From Bacteroidetes bacterium 37-13 (GTDB lineage: Bacteria; Bacteroidota; Bacteroidia; Chitinophagales; LD1), in the NCBI GenBank assembly GCA_001897535.1, contig MKTC01000031.1, positions 248,473 to 312,472 of the forward strand: DNA of 64,000 bases, given 5' to 3'. The position numbers were made by a program, and so were the translations under genes. Below, piece after piece: positions 46,657 through 53,644 of this stretch (the first letter of the stretch is position 1; each line of letters begins with the position of its first letter). Under the pieces are notes generated by a model that saw only the letters and a program-made list of their open reading frames with translations, was not told the origin of the DNA and did not search any database.

Positions 46657-48558
46657 TTACTGTAAACTTGGGTCGAGCCGCTTTGCTTTGTTAATGTACT
46701 CAACTGCCGATTTTTCATTGCCTAAACTGCGATAGGTTATTCCAATATAATAATATGCACGAGCGTTATTTGGATTGATTGTAAGTGCTTTATTAAATGC
46801 CTCTATTGCTTCGTTGTAATGCTGCAACATACCGTTGATGCTGCCGATATTCATCCAGCCATCTTCATAGCGCGGATTAAGCTGAACTGATTTTTGATAA
46901 TAAGTCATTGCTTCTTCTTGTTTGCCGGTTTGAAACAGCGCACTACCTAAATTATTTATGGTGATAATATCGTTTGGATTATGCTCTAAAGCCAACTTTG
47001 AATATTTCACCGCGTTGGAATAATCGGCAGTTTTGTAATAACCAACTGCTAACTGCGAAAGTGCTTCGCTATATGCCGGATATATCCGTAAAGCGAGTTG
47101 CAATTCATTTATTCCCTGTTGAAATAATTCTCTTTGCCGTGCTGCATTTTTCTCTTGCGGTGCGGTGTATTTAATAATTTCATTACCTAAATAATAGTGT
47201 GCACGAGTGCTTTCCTGCAAGTCTTTTAAATCATTGGAATATAAAGTAAAGTTGTCTTTCCAATCAGTATTTCGTGCAATCGTTTTTAGGCTGAAAAGGA
47301 ATGAAATTACAAGCGTTGTAACAATTGAAAGTTTATGCGATTGAAAAAGTTCAGCGCTTTTACTTTCTGAAATTTTCTCTTTAAAAACACTGCATAAGCC
47401 AAAAGCAGCCAACACGCAAACTGAAAGAGAAGGAAAATACATCAACCTTTCTGCCATGCCAACGCCAATTTTTAAAAATACATTGCTGAATAGCGAAATG
47501 CTGATAAAATATAGTAAAATGAATACTGCATAAACATTCTTTGAACGAATTTTAATTACTGCATAAACAAACAATGCCAAATGAATTACGAATGAAATAA
47601 TGAATAGCGGATCGCCTAAACTTGAAAGTGGAATTTTATTAAATGAATAATCGTAGAGCAACGGCTGCGGAACTAAAAACAATTTTAAATACAATCCCAA
47701 CACTTTTACTGCCGTAGCAAATTGCACTGTTACATCTGCCGAGCCAAGTATAAAATTATCCAAAACACTTACTGTGGTATCACTCAATTTTCCTTCTAAA
47801 ACCTGAAATCGTATAGTTAGAAAAATAGCTGTAAAAACAAGGTGTGGTAACATTCCTATTACTATATTCTTAATTTTTCGTTCGGTGAACGCCCACAACA
47901 AAAGTGGAAAACCGGCAAGCATGGTTATTCCCGATTCTTTGCTTAGCAGTGAAACGAAAAATAAAAAGCCTGATAGAATATAAAGCAACATTTGATTTTT
48001 AGTTGCTTTTAGTAAAGCGTAAAATGAAAACAAAATAAAGAGCAGCGATAAAATTTCATCGCGGCTTTTTATGTTGGCAACTACTTCGGTATGCAATGGA
48101 TGAACCGCAAAAAGCAAGGTAGCAATTGCAGGAATCGCCAATGAATATTGATGAAAGAGTTTTCGCAAAACAATGAACAAAACACTACAGCTAAATGCAA
48201 AAAGCAATACATTCACCCAGTGGTTTAGCGAAGGATTATCTGGCGAAATTTCCCATTCTGTAGCAAACATGGCAAGCGAAAGCGGGCGATACAAACCATC
48301 TTCTAAATTCATATAGCCATAGCGATAAGAAGTTTTAAAAATAGTTGGAATAGCTTTTGTGCCTTGCATTACCACATTGTTTTCGCGTATTACACTAAAA
48401 TCGTCTAAAACATAACCGTGATTTAGCGTATTGGCATAAATTAGAAATGCTATCACCGCAAAAACTAAACTATATAACCAAGTTTTTTCTTTTACAGCAG
48501 CTGGTGTTTTTTTAATTTCCTGCTGCTTTTCCTTCTCTTTTTTCTTATTGCTTGCCAT
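46657..48558 (-). CDS. TMTC-like GT-C membrane protein with C-terminal TPR repeats
   Basis: A 633-residue protein with about eleven N-terminal hydrophobic helices and TPR repeats from about residue 430. The first luminal loop has LDDFSVIRENNVVMQ, an acidic pair as in GT-C glycosyltransferases, and FVSLLSKESGITMLAGFPLL is the DUF1736-type motif of the TMTC family. Repeats include AVKYSKLALEHNPNDIITIN, EAMTYYQKSVQLNPRYEDGW and AIEAFNKALTINPNNARAYY. Eukaryotic TMTC proteins are O-mannosyltransferases; for this one, transfer of a lipid-linked sugar to exported protein is an inference. Confidence 0.85.
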   Translation of the reverse strand: MASNKKKEKEKQQEIKKTPAAVKEKTWLYSLVFAVIAFLIYANTLNHGYVLDDFSVIRENNVVMQGTKAIPTIFKTSYRYGYMNLEDGLYRPLSLAMFATEWEISPDNPSLNHWVNVLLFAFSCSVLFIVLRKLFHQYSLAIPAIATLLFAVHPLHTEVVANIKSRDEILSLLFILFSFYALLKATKNQMLLYILSGFLFFVSLLSKESGITMLAGFPLLLWAFTERKIKNIVIGMLPHLVFTAIFLTIRFQVLEGKLSDTTVSVLDNFILGSADVTVQFATAVKVLGLYLKLFLVPQPLLYDYSFNKIPLSSLGDPLFIISFVIHLALFVYAVIKIRSKNVYAVFILLYFISISLFSNVFLKIGVGMAERLMYFPSLSVCVLAAFGLCSVFKEKISESKSAELFQSHKLSIVTTLVISFLFSLKTIARNTDWKDNFTLYSNDLKDLQESTRAHYYLGNEIIKYTAPQEKNAARQRELFQQGINELQLALRIYPAYSEALSQLAVGYYKTADYSNAVKYSKLALEHNPNDIITINNLGSALFQTGKQEEAMTYYQKSVQLNPRYEDGWMNIGSINGMLQHYNEAIEAFNKALTINPNNARAYYYIGITYRSLGNEKSAVEYINKAKRLDPSLQ

Positions 48559-48703
48559 AATTTATAGCACAATTTTAAAATTCATTTTTGGTTATACTAA
48601 ACTGTTTTGAGCAAAAACAATTTCGCCAATTTGGGTTAAAAAAAATATCTCTAAAATATAAAGTAAATTGTTTCGTTACTTTAGTTCGTAAAATATATGC
48701 TTT

Positions 48704-49066
48704 ATGAATAATGTCTTAAAATCGTTTTTGCTTAGTTTTATATTGATTGGTGTGTTTTCCGTATTCACAAATGCAGCTGCAAATCCTAAAGCTAAAAAGC
48801 TTGTTTTTAAAAGCAGCACAATATGCAAAACTTGTAAATCAACCATTGAAGAAACTCTTAAAAGTGTAGAGGGAGTATTGGTTTCATTGGTTAATTTAAG
48901 TTCTAAAAAAGTAAGCGTAAAATATGATCCATTAAAAACTGATGAAGCAAAAATTAAAGCAGTGATTTTAAAAGCCGGATATGCTTTTAATGAAACCCAA
49001 CCCGCTGCCGAAGATTTTGCCAAGCTCCCAACTTGCTGCAAAAAAGATGTGAGTTGCGGACATTAG
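48704..49066 (+). CDS. exported heavy-metal-associated (HMA) domain protein
   Basis: A 120-residue protein with a signal peptide (MNNVLKSFLLSFILIGVFSV...) and one HMA fold (30-100). The metal site is TICKTCKSTI with CxxC; the rest follows the family (EETLKSVEGVLVSLVNLSSK, then VSVKYDP). The tail LPTCCKKDVSCGH adds three Cys and a His, a second possible metal-binding cluster. It probably binds Cu or another soft metal in the periplasm. Terminator just downstream. Confidence 0.88.
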   Translation: MNNVLKSFLLSFILIGVFSVFTNAAANPKAKKLVFKSSTICKTCKSTIEETLKSVEGVLVSLVNLSSKKVSVKYDPLKTDEAKIKAVILKAGYAFNETQPAAEDFAKLPTCCKKDVSCGH

Positions 49067-49109
49067 TATTTTCATTCTTCTTATTTAAAATATTCAAGTT
49101 GTATAAACA

Positions 49110-49136
49110 AAAAAGCCTGCAAACAGCAGGCTTTTT
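49110..49136. terminator. terminator hairpin
   Basis: Arms AAAAAGCCTGC (49110-49120) and GCAGGCTTTTT (49126-49136) with a 5-nt loop, A-run before and T-run behind. It lies between the HMA gene and the convergent acyl-CoA dehydrogenase gene and suits both. Confidence 0.88.
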
Positions 49137-49157
49137 CTATTTCATGTAAAGAAATTA

Positions 49158-50315
49158 TTAAAGATTTCCTTTCATGATTTCGCGGCTTATCACCAATTTT
49201 TGAATTTCAGAAGTTCCTTCGCCAATGGTACACAATTTGCTATCGCGGAAGAATTTCTCTACCGGAAAATCTTTGGTATAACCATAACCACCAAAAATTT
49301 GTATGGCATCGGTGCTCACTTGCACACACACTTCCGAAGCGTAGTATTTTGCAAATGCAGACTCTTTAGTCATCTTTTTCTTTTCATTTTTCAAGTATGC
49401 TGCTTGCATAGTAAGCAATTCGGCAGCTTCAATTTTCGTTGCCATATCAGCTAATTTAAAACCAATAGCTTGAAATTGTGCAATTGGCTGACCAAACTGC
49501 TGGCGCTCTTTTGCATATTTCACTGATGCTTCGTAAGCACCTTTTGCAATGCCTAAGCTAAGTGCTGCGATTGAAATTCTTCCACCATCTAAAATTTGCA
49601 TGGCTTGTTGGAATCCTTTGCCTACGCCTGCTTCGCCACCAACTACATTTTCATTTGGCACAAAACATTCATCAAATATTACTTCGGCAGTTTCGCTGGC
49701 GCGCATACCTAATTTATTTTCTTTCTTTCCAGCTTTTAAGCCTTTAGTGCCACGTTCAATAATAAAAGCAGTCATTCCATGAGAATCTAAAAGTTCTCCG
49801 GTACGCACAATAGCAACTACTACATCGCTTGAAATACCATGTGTAATCCAGCATTTTGTACCGTTAATAACCCAACCGCCATCAACTTTTTTCGCTACAC
49901 ATTTCATACGCATGGCATCGCTTCCGGTGTTTGGCTCTGTTAATCCCCAAGCGCCAAGATGCTCACCAGTTGCCAACTTTGGTAGGTATTTGCTCTTTTG
50001 CTCTTCTGTGCCGTGGTAATAAATATGTCCTGTACATAAAGAATTATGAGCAGCCATAGAAAGCCCGATAGAACTGCAAACTTTTGAAACTTCCACAATT
50101 CCGGTTACATATTCAAAATAGCTAAAGCCACTGCCACCGTACTTTTGCGGTACATACATGCCCATTAAACCCAATTCACCCATTTTATGGAATAAATCTT
50201 TGGGGAAATGTTGTGTTTCGTCCCATTCCATCATTTTAGGGCGAATTTCCCTTTCGGCAAAATCACGAATGGTTTGCGCAATCATGGTTTGGTTTTCGTT
50301 ACTATCAAAATTCAT
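49158..50315 (-). CDS. acyl-CoA dehydrogenase, short-chain type
   Basis: A 385-residue flavoprotein of fatty acid beta-oxidation. Blocks: [37 protein letters not shown] (FAD), [20 protein letters not shown], and the C-terminal [20 protein letters not shown] followed by [13 protein letters not shown], whose Glu is the base in the butyryl/short-chain group. Length and motifs fit that branch. It may act together with the nearby acyl-CoA-binding protein (50432-50701), which lies upstream on the same strand. Confidence 0.92.
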   Translation of the reverse strand: MNFDSNENQTMIAQTIRDFAEREIRPKMMEWDETQHFPKDLFHKMGELGLMGMYVPQKYGGSGFSYFEYVTGIVEVSKVCSSIGLSMAAHNSLCTGHIYYHGTEEQKSKYLPKLATGEHLGAWGLTEPNTGSDAMRMKCVAKKVDGGWVINGTKCWITHGISSDVVVAIVRTGELLDSHGMTAFIIERGTKGLKAGKKENKLGMRASETAEVIFDECFVPNENVVGGEAGVGKGFQQAMQILDGGRISIAALSLGIAKGAYEASVKYAKERQQFGQPIAQFQAIGFKLADMATKIEAAELLTMQAAYLKNEKKKMTKESAFAKYYASEVCVQVSTDAIQIFGGYGYTKDFPVEKFFRDSKLCTIGEGTSEIQKLVISREIMKGNL

Positions 50316-50431
50316 TTTATTATTTTTTTATGCTTAACTGCAAATGATGCTAAAAAAAGCCGTGCGAATATAGCCGAAATAGCTTCAAAAAAAAGCCATT
50401 CATTTTATATTCAATTTTAGGTATAAAAAAC

Positions 50432-50701
50432 TTAGCTGTGGCTGTATTTGCCGAGTAATTCATTTACTAAATCTACATAAGCCTGCATGGCTTCATCTTT
50501 ACTCATACCGCGTTTGCTATCCCACTGTTTCCATTTGAATTTTTCTTTCAAATCCCACATTCCGGGTTCTTTGGCATTGTTATCACCTTCGGTGGCTTGT
50601 TTAAAAAGTGCATATAAATCTAATAGCTCCTCATTGGCAGGGCGCTCGGTTAATGTTTTTACACTTAACTGTGCTTCTTCAAATTTTTTCTGCGTACTCA
50701 T
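50432..50701 (-). CDS. acyl-CoA-binding protein
   Basis: An 89-residue ACBP from the ATG at 50701 (MSTQKKFEEAQLSVKTL); the earlier Met at 50728 overlaps the promoter and was dropped. The four-helix family signature is clear: ELLDLYALFKQATEGDN, then PGMWDLKEKFKWKQWDS and KDEAMQAYVDLVNELL. It holds long-chain acyl-CoA esters in the cytosol. A possible promoter is TATTATTG (50713-50706, one mismatch) with TTTG 20 nt further upstream, giving a near-leaderless transcript. Confidence 0.93.
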   Translation of the reverse strand: MSTQKKFEEAQLSVKTLTERPANEELLDLYALFKQATEGDNNAKEPGMWDLKEKFKWKQWDSKRGMSKDEAMQAYVDLVNELLGKYSHS

Positions 50702-50804
50702 GCTGCAATAATAATTTTCAAAATACACAATTACAAAATTTTACATTTGCATCCCAATTTATTTTTGCTGTTGAATAGCAAAATTACTTTAATAAAAATA
50801 GGCT

Positions 50805-50876
50805 GGTTCTGTAGTACAATGGATAGTATGGAGGTTTCCGGAGCCTCAGATACAGGTTCGATTCCTGTCAGAACCA
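50805..50876 (+). tRNA. tRNA-Arg (anticodon CCG)
   Basis: A full cloverleaf of 72 nt: acceptor arms GGTTCTG and CAGAACC, D arm GTAC/GTAT, anticodon arm GAGGT-TTCCGGA-GCCTC with anticodon CCG at positions 34-36, and T arm ACAGG-TTCGATT-CCTGT. The discriminator base is A; the CCA end is not encoded. It reads the arginine codon CGG. Confidence 0.95.
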
Positions 50877-51003
50877 CAACCCACAGCGGTAGCAGCACTT
50901 CTTTCACTCTTATTAAAACTACCTGAGAAAAAGAATTAGCTTTTAAGAAGGTGTTGTTGCCAAATCGGTTAAACTCTATTATGCTTAAAGCTAAAATTCT
51001 TGT

Positions 51004-51501
51004 TTAGTTCCAACATTTATCGGGCGCAGTGTTTATATAACCGCCATTGCGTGCCATATTTACTAAGCGACTTCCAAATCCTACAAACTGCACATTGCCG
51101 TTTTTATCAATAGTAATATCTGTTCCGTTTGGTGCTTTAAAAATTGCAGGGTGTGAAAGCGGCTGTAAAAATTTTATGCCGTCTATTTCTGTTTTTGCTG
51201 TGTCGCTGAAACCGCAATCGTTTTCTCCTTTAAACTGTATGAAGCCTTCGTAGTCGTTGCGCCTGATGCGTGCCGGTTGTGAAGCGGTATATCCCAGCGC
51301 AATCCCTAAAATTCCTATTGAATAAGCAGCATATTTTGCTTTCTCTTCTTTCAACAGAAAAAACAAAATAACGGCTGTAATTATCATTACAAAAATAATG
51401 CTGTAACGGTCGTAAACAGGTTCGTTTACTTTCTGCGCTGCTATGCGGTTTTTGTTTGTCTGTTCCGAATTTTCTACATTCTCATTACTAATTATATCCA
51501 T
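51004..51501 (-). CDS. hypothetical membrane protein
   Basis: A 165-residue protein that I do not recognise. It has a charged N-terminal part (1-30), two hydrophobic helices (about 34-51 and 58-75) and a C-terminal soluble part of about 90 residues with PNGTDITIDKNGNVQFVGFG. The C-terminal part has two cysteines, in ENDCGF and near the end in DKCWN. It lies after the tRNA-Arg gene on the opposite strand and has no linked partner. An envelope protein of unknown role. Confidence 0.65.
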   Translation of the reverse strand: MDIISNENVENSEQTNKNRIAAQKVNEPVYDRYSIIFVMIITAVILFFLLKEEKAKYAAYSIGILGIALGYTASQPARIRRNDYEGFIQFKGENDCGFSDTAKTEIDGIKFLQPLSHPAIFKAPNGTDITIDKNGNVQFVGFGSRLVNMARNGGYINTAPDKCWN

Positions 51502-51607
51502 AGTTTACAAACGGCTTACGGTTATTCTTATTTTATATCCACTTTTTAATATTTAGCGTATTGCTCTAAGTTCTTTATTCGTACAGGTAGTACATATTTT
51601 AAAAACG

Positions 51608-51678
51608 GCTTTAAATGCTTTTAAATGCTTTTAAATGCTTTTGAATGGTTTAAAACGCTTTTCATCGCTTTACAAGCA
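51608..51678. repeat. degenerate 10-bp tandem repeat
   Basis: About seven units of GCTTTTAAAT in a row; the first four are nearly exact and the last three diverge. The period is close to one helical turn. It lies in the 379-nt stretch 51502-51880, in which I see no gene, hairpin terminator or RNA gene apart from this array. Confidence 0.75.
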
Positions 51679-51880
51679 GTTTATGTACTATTTAAGAAAT
51701 AACCTGCAAATAGAAAACAAGTAAAAACAATTGTATTTTCTTGTATTGCTAACCCAATAGGGCAATTGTATTATTTCTGTGATGCATTAGTAGTGGAGAC
51801 TCCGCATTTTTAGAACAAACAAAACTTTAACTAATGCTTATTTCTAAATACTTCGATATTTTTAGAAGAAGGGAAATTAA

Positions 51881-52357
51881 TTACTCTGTAATCAATTTAT
51901 AGTTTTTGGTTTTGGCAGCTTTAAAAACATAAATAAATGTTGGAAACAAAAATGCCGTGCCTGTGCCTGCGGTTATACTGCCGGCATATAATATTTCTTG
52001 TTTGTTTAATGCTGCTCCAACACCTGCCAATATTGCTCCTGCACTAACTAAGCAAGTTGATATTATGCCATAAGTTGCGGCATCTTTTAAATAGTATTTA
52101 AAATCTTTGTATTGACCAAAGTCTTCAAATTTTATTTGCGCGTTTGTGTATGAATTTCCTTTAATTACAATACTCTTTACTTTTTCTTTCGGCACAACAA
52201 ATAAGCCGTTTTCGTTTTCAAAAGATACTCTATCTAAAAACACTTTTACATTTCCTGTATAAATGCTGTTCCCTACAAAAACACTATCGGTTTGGGCATT
52301 GCAAACGAAGCAAATCATTGTAAAAACACATATAAAAAACAATCGCATTATCCTCAT
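51881..52357 (-). CDS. secreted/membrane protein of unknown function
   Basis: A 158-residue protein with a signal peptide (1-21, ending CNAQ). The beta-rich part DSVFVGNSIYTGNVKVFLDR, then LFVVPKEKVKSIVIKG, is followed by two hydrophobic glycine-rich segments (about 93-112 and 122-142). The layout is like that of 7891-8565, so both may belong to one Bacteroidota envelope family. A 41-nt piece of this gene (encoding TAFLFPTFIY) is found as a fragment at 36138-36178. Confidence 0.65.
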   Translation of the reverse strand: MRIMRLFFICVFTMICFVCNAQTDSVFVGNSIYTGNVKVFLDRVSFENENGLFVVPKEKVKSIVIKGNSYTNAQIKFEDFGQYKDFKYYLKDAATYGIISTCLVSAGAILAGVGAALNKQEILYAGSITAGTGTAFLFPTFIYVFKAAKTKNYKLITE

Positions 52358-52508
52358 TTCATTGTTTTAAGAGAACCAAGTATAAAAAATATCTTCTATT
52401 TGTATTGCTAAACAAAGTTGTATTTATGCTGGCATATAATTTCGTAATAGTCCAATTACATTGCCCTAAACGATTATCACATCGGTATTGGGCTAATTTA
52501 TAAATTAA

Positions 52509-52631
52509 ATTTTATATAACATTCGCCAAAATTCTATGCGTGCGAATTGGGTAGAATCAGCAGAACATTATTTATACAGCAGCGCAAGAAAATATTATGG
52601 CAGAAAAAAAGGGTTGATAGATGTATTGTAG
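52509..52631 (+). pseudogene. C-terminal stub of a REP-associated tyrosine transposase (IS200-like, RAYT)
   Basis: About 40 codons open from just after a TAA. They read ILYNIRQNSMRANWVESAEH and then YLYSSARKYYGRKKGLIDVL before the stop at 52629-52631. The pattern IxQNxxRANWVxxAExYLYSSARxYYG is the C-terminal end of TnpA_REP proteins (YIHQNPVRAGWV...YLYSSARNYYG). The catalytic HUH part is gone, so this is a remnant. REP-like hairpins follow directly. In the 577-nt stretch 52358-52934 nothing else codes. Confidence 0.7.
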
Positions 52632-52638
52632 TGGTTTT

Positions 52639-52657
52639 GCCAAGTTACAAACTTGGC
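52639..52657. repeat. short perfect hairpin after the transposase stub
   Basis: GCCAAGTT-ACA-AACTTGGC, 8-bp stem with a 3-nt loop, 8 nt after the stop codon of the transposase remnant. Placement and form are those of a REP hairpin. Confidence 0.65.
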
Positions 52658-52666
52658 TGATTTATG

Positions 52667-52697
52667 CTCACAAGTTACGCTTTGCTAAACTTGCGAG
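52667..52697. repeat. REP-like hairpin, copy 2
   Basis: Arms CTCACAAGTT and AACTTGCGAG around an 11-nt loop; reverse complement of the form at 36252-36282 with few changes. Second of the two hairpins that follow the transposase stub. Confidence 0.65.
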
Positions 52698-52732
52698 AGC
52701 GGAAATGTATAAAGCAGCTTTGTCGTGGTGTG

Positions 52733-52766
52733 ATTGGAACTATCAAAGGTGAAAGCCTACTGAAAC
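52733..52766 (+). repeat. 34-nt direct repeat, copy 1
   Basis: Left unit of a pair that brackets the palindrome. The core AAAGGTGAAAGCCT folds as a short stem with a GAAA loop, with a G.T pair in place of G.C seen in copy 2. Confidence 0.75.
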
Positions 52767-52767
52767 G

Positions 52768-52801
52768 CTGTAGGAACGTGCCTCGAGGCACGTTCCTACA
52801 G
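52768..52801. repeat. 34-bp perfect palindrome
   Basis: The half-site CTGTAGGAACGTGCCTC is followed directly by its exact reverse complement, with no loop and no mismatch in 34 bp. It stands between the two direct repeats, starting 1 nt after the left one. No T-run follows, so it is not a standard terminator. Confidence 0.9.
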
Positions 52802-52805
52802 GAAG

Positions 52806-52839
52806 ATTAGAACTATAAAAGGCGAAAGCCTACTGAAAC
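52806..52839 (+). repeat. 34-nt direct repeat, copy 2
   Basis: Right unit of the pair, matching 52733-52766 at 30 or 31 of 34 positions by eye. Core AAAGGCGAAAGCCT folds as AGGC-GAAA-GCCT. Confidence 0.75.
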
Positions 52840-52934
52840 AGTTAAGAGAAAATTCGTGTTCTTTCTTCACATCGTTCAAAAGCATTTAAGTGCTTATTAG
52901 CAAAGCGGGTAGTTTGTTTTCTATAAAAAAATTT

Positions 52935-53594
52935 TTATTTCTTCATCACCTTGGCTGCCTGCATACGCGAAGTTACGTGCAGTTTGCTGTATATTTTAGT
53001 TACATTATTACGAACCGTGTTAGGGCTTAATTCTAACTGTTGGGCTATTTCTTTATACTCCAATCCATCTACCAATAATGCCAAAATGCCTTTTTCCCTC
53101 TCGGTGAGGTTGTATTCGTTTTCAGGTTCTATTTTTGTGTTTTTTGAAAAATTCAATTCGGTATTGGTGAGCATGTTCAATACTTTCCGTGCAATACTGG
53201 GCGACATGGGCGCACTTTCATTATTCAGCAGGTTTTCTATTGCTTCTTTTATTTTTTCTATCGGTTCATCTTTAAGTAAATAGCCATCGGCACCTGCTTT
53301 TATGGCATTGAATATTTTTTCGTCTTCATCAAAAATAGTAAGCATTAAATACTTTGTTTTCGGGAAGCGTAATTTTGCTTCTGATACGGCATCAATTCCA
53401 TTCATCACCGGCATATCTATATCCATTAGCACCACATCGGGTTCTATTGTTTTGTGGGCTTCTTTCATGGCTTCCAGAAAATCTTTTCCGTTTTCGGCAG
53501 TAAATAGAACTTCATAATTTTCAAAGCGGTTTAATTTTTCTTTCAGTGTGCTTCGCAAACTTCGCTTATCATCAACAATGGCAATATAGTTCAT
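52935..53594 (-). CDS. two-component response regulator, NarL/LuxR type
   Basis: A 219-residue regulator from ATG 53594 (MNYIAIVDDKRS). Receiver domain with the acidic pair in VDD, phospho-acceptor Asp58 in VVLMDIDMPVMNG and a Lys in YLLKDEP. The C-terminal LuxR-type helix-turn-helix is LTEREKGILALLVDGLEYKE, then IAQQLELSPNTVRNNVTKIY. It lies 50 nt downstream of the histidine kinase gene on the same strand and is its likely partner. Target genes are not known; the T9SS cargo genes at 55835 are divergent neighbours. Confidence 0.93.
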   Translation of the reverse strand: MNYIAIVDDKRSLRSTLKEKLNRFENYEVLFTAENGKDFLEAMKEAHKTIEPDVVLMDIDMPVMNGIDAVSEAKLRFPKTKYLMLTIFDEDEKIFNAIKAGADGYLLKDEPIEKIKEAIENLLNNESAPMSPSIARKVLNMLTNTELNFSKNTKIEPENEYNLTEREKGILALLVDGLEYKEIAQQLELSPNTVRNNVTKIYSKLHVTSRMQAAKVMKK

Positions 53595-53644
53595 ACTTAT
53601 TTGGAGCAAAATTACTGTTTAGGAGCATTTGGTATATAGTACAT

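Noticed and set aside
51502..52934. CRISPR array
   Set aside because: The tandem units here are 10 bp without spacers, and the 34-nt repeats are only two copies around a palindrome. No cas gene is in the window.
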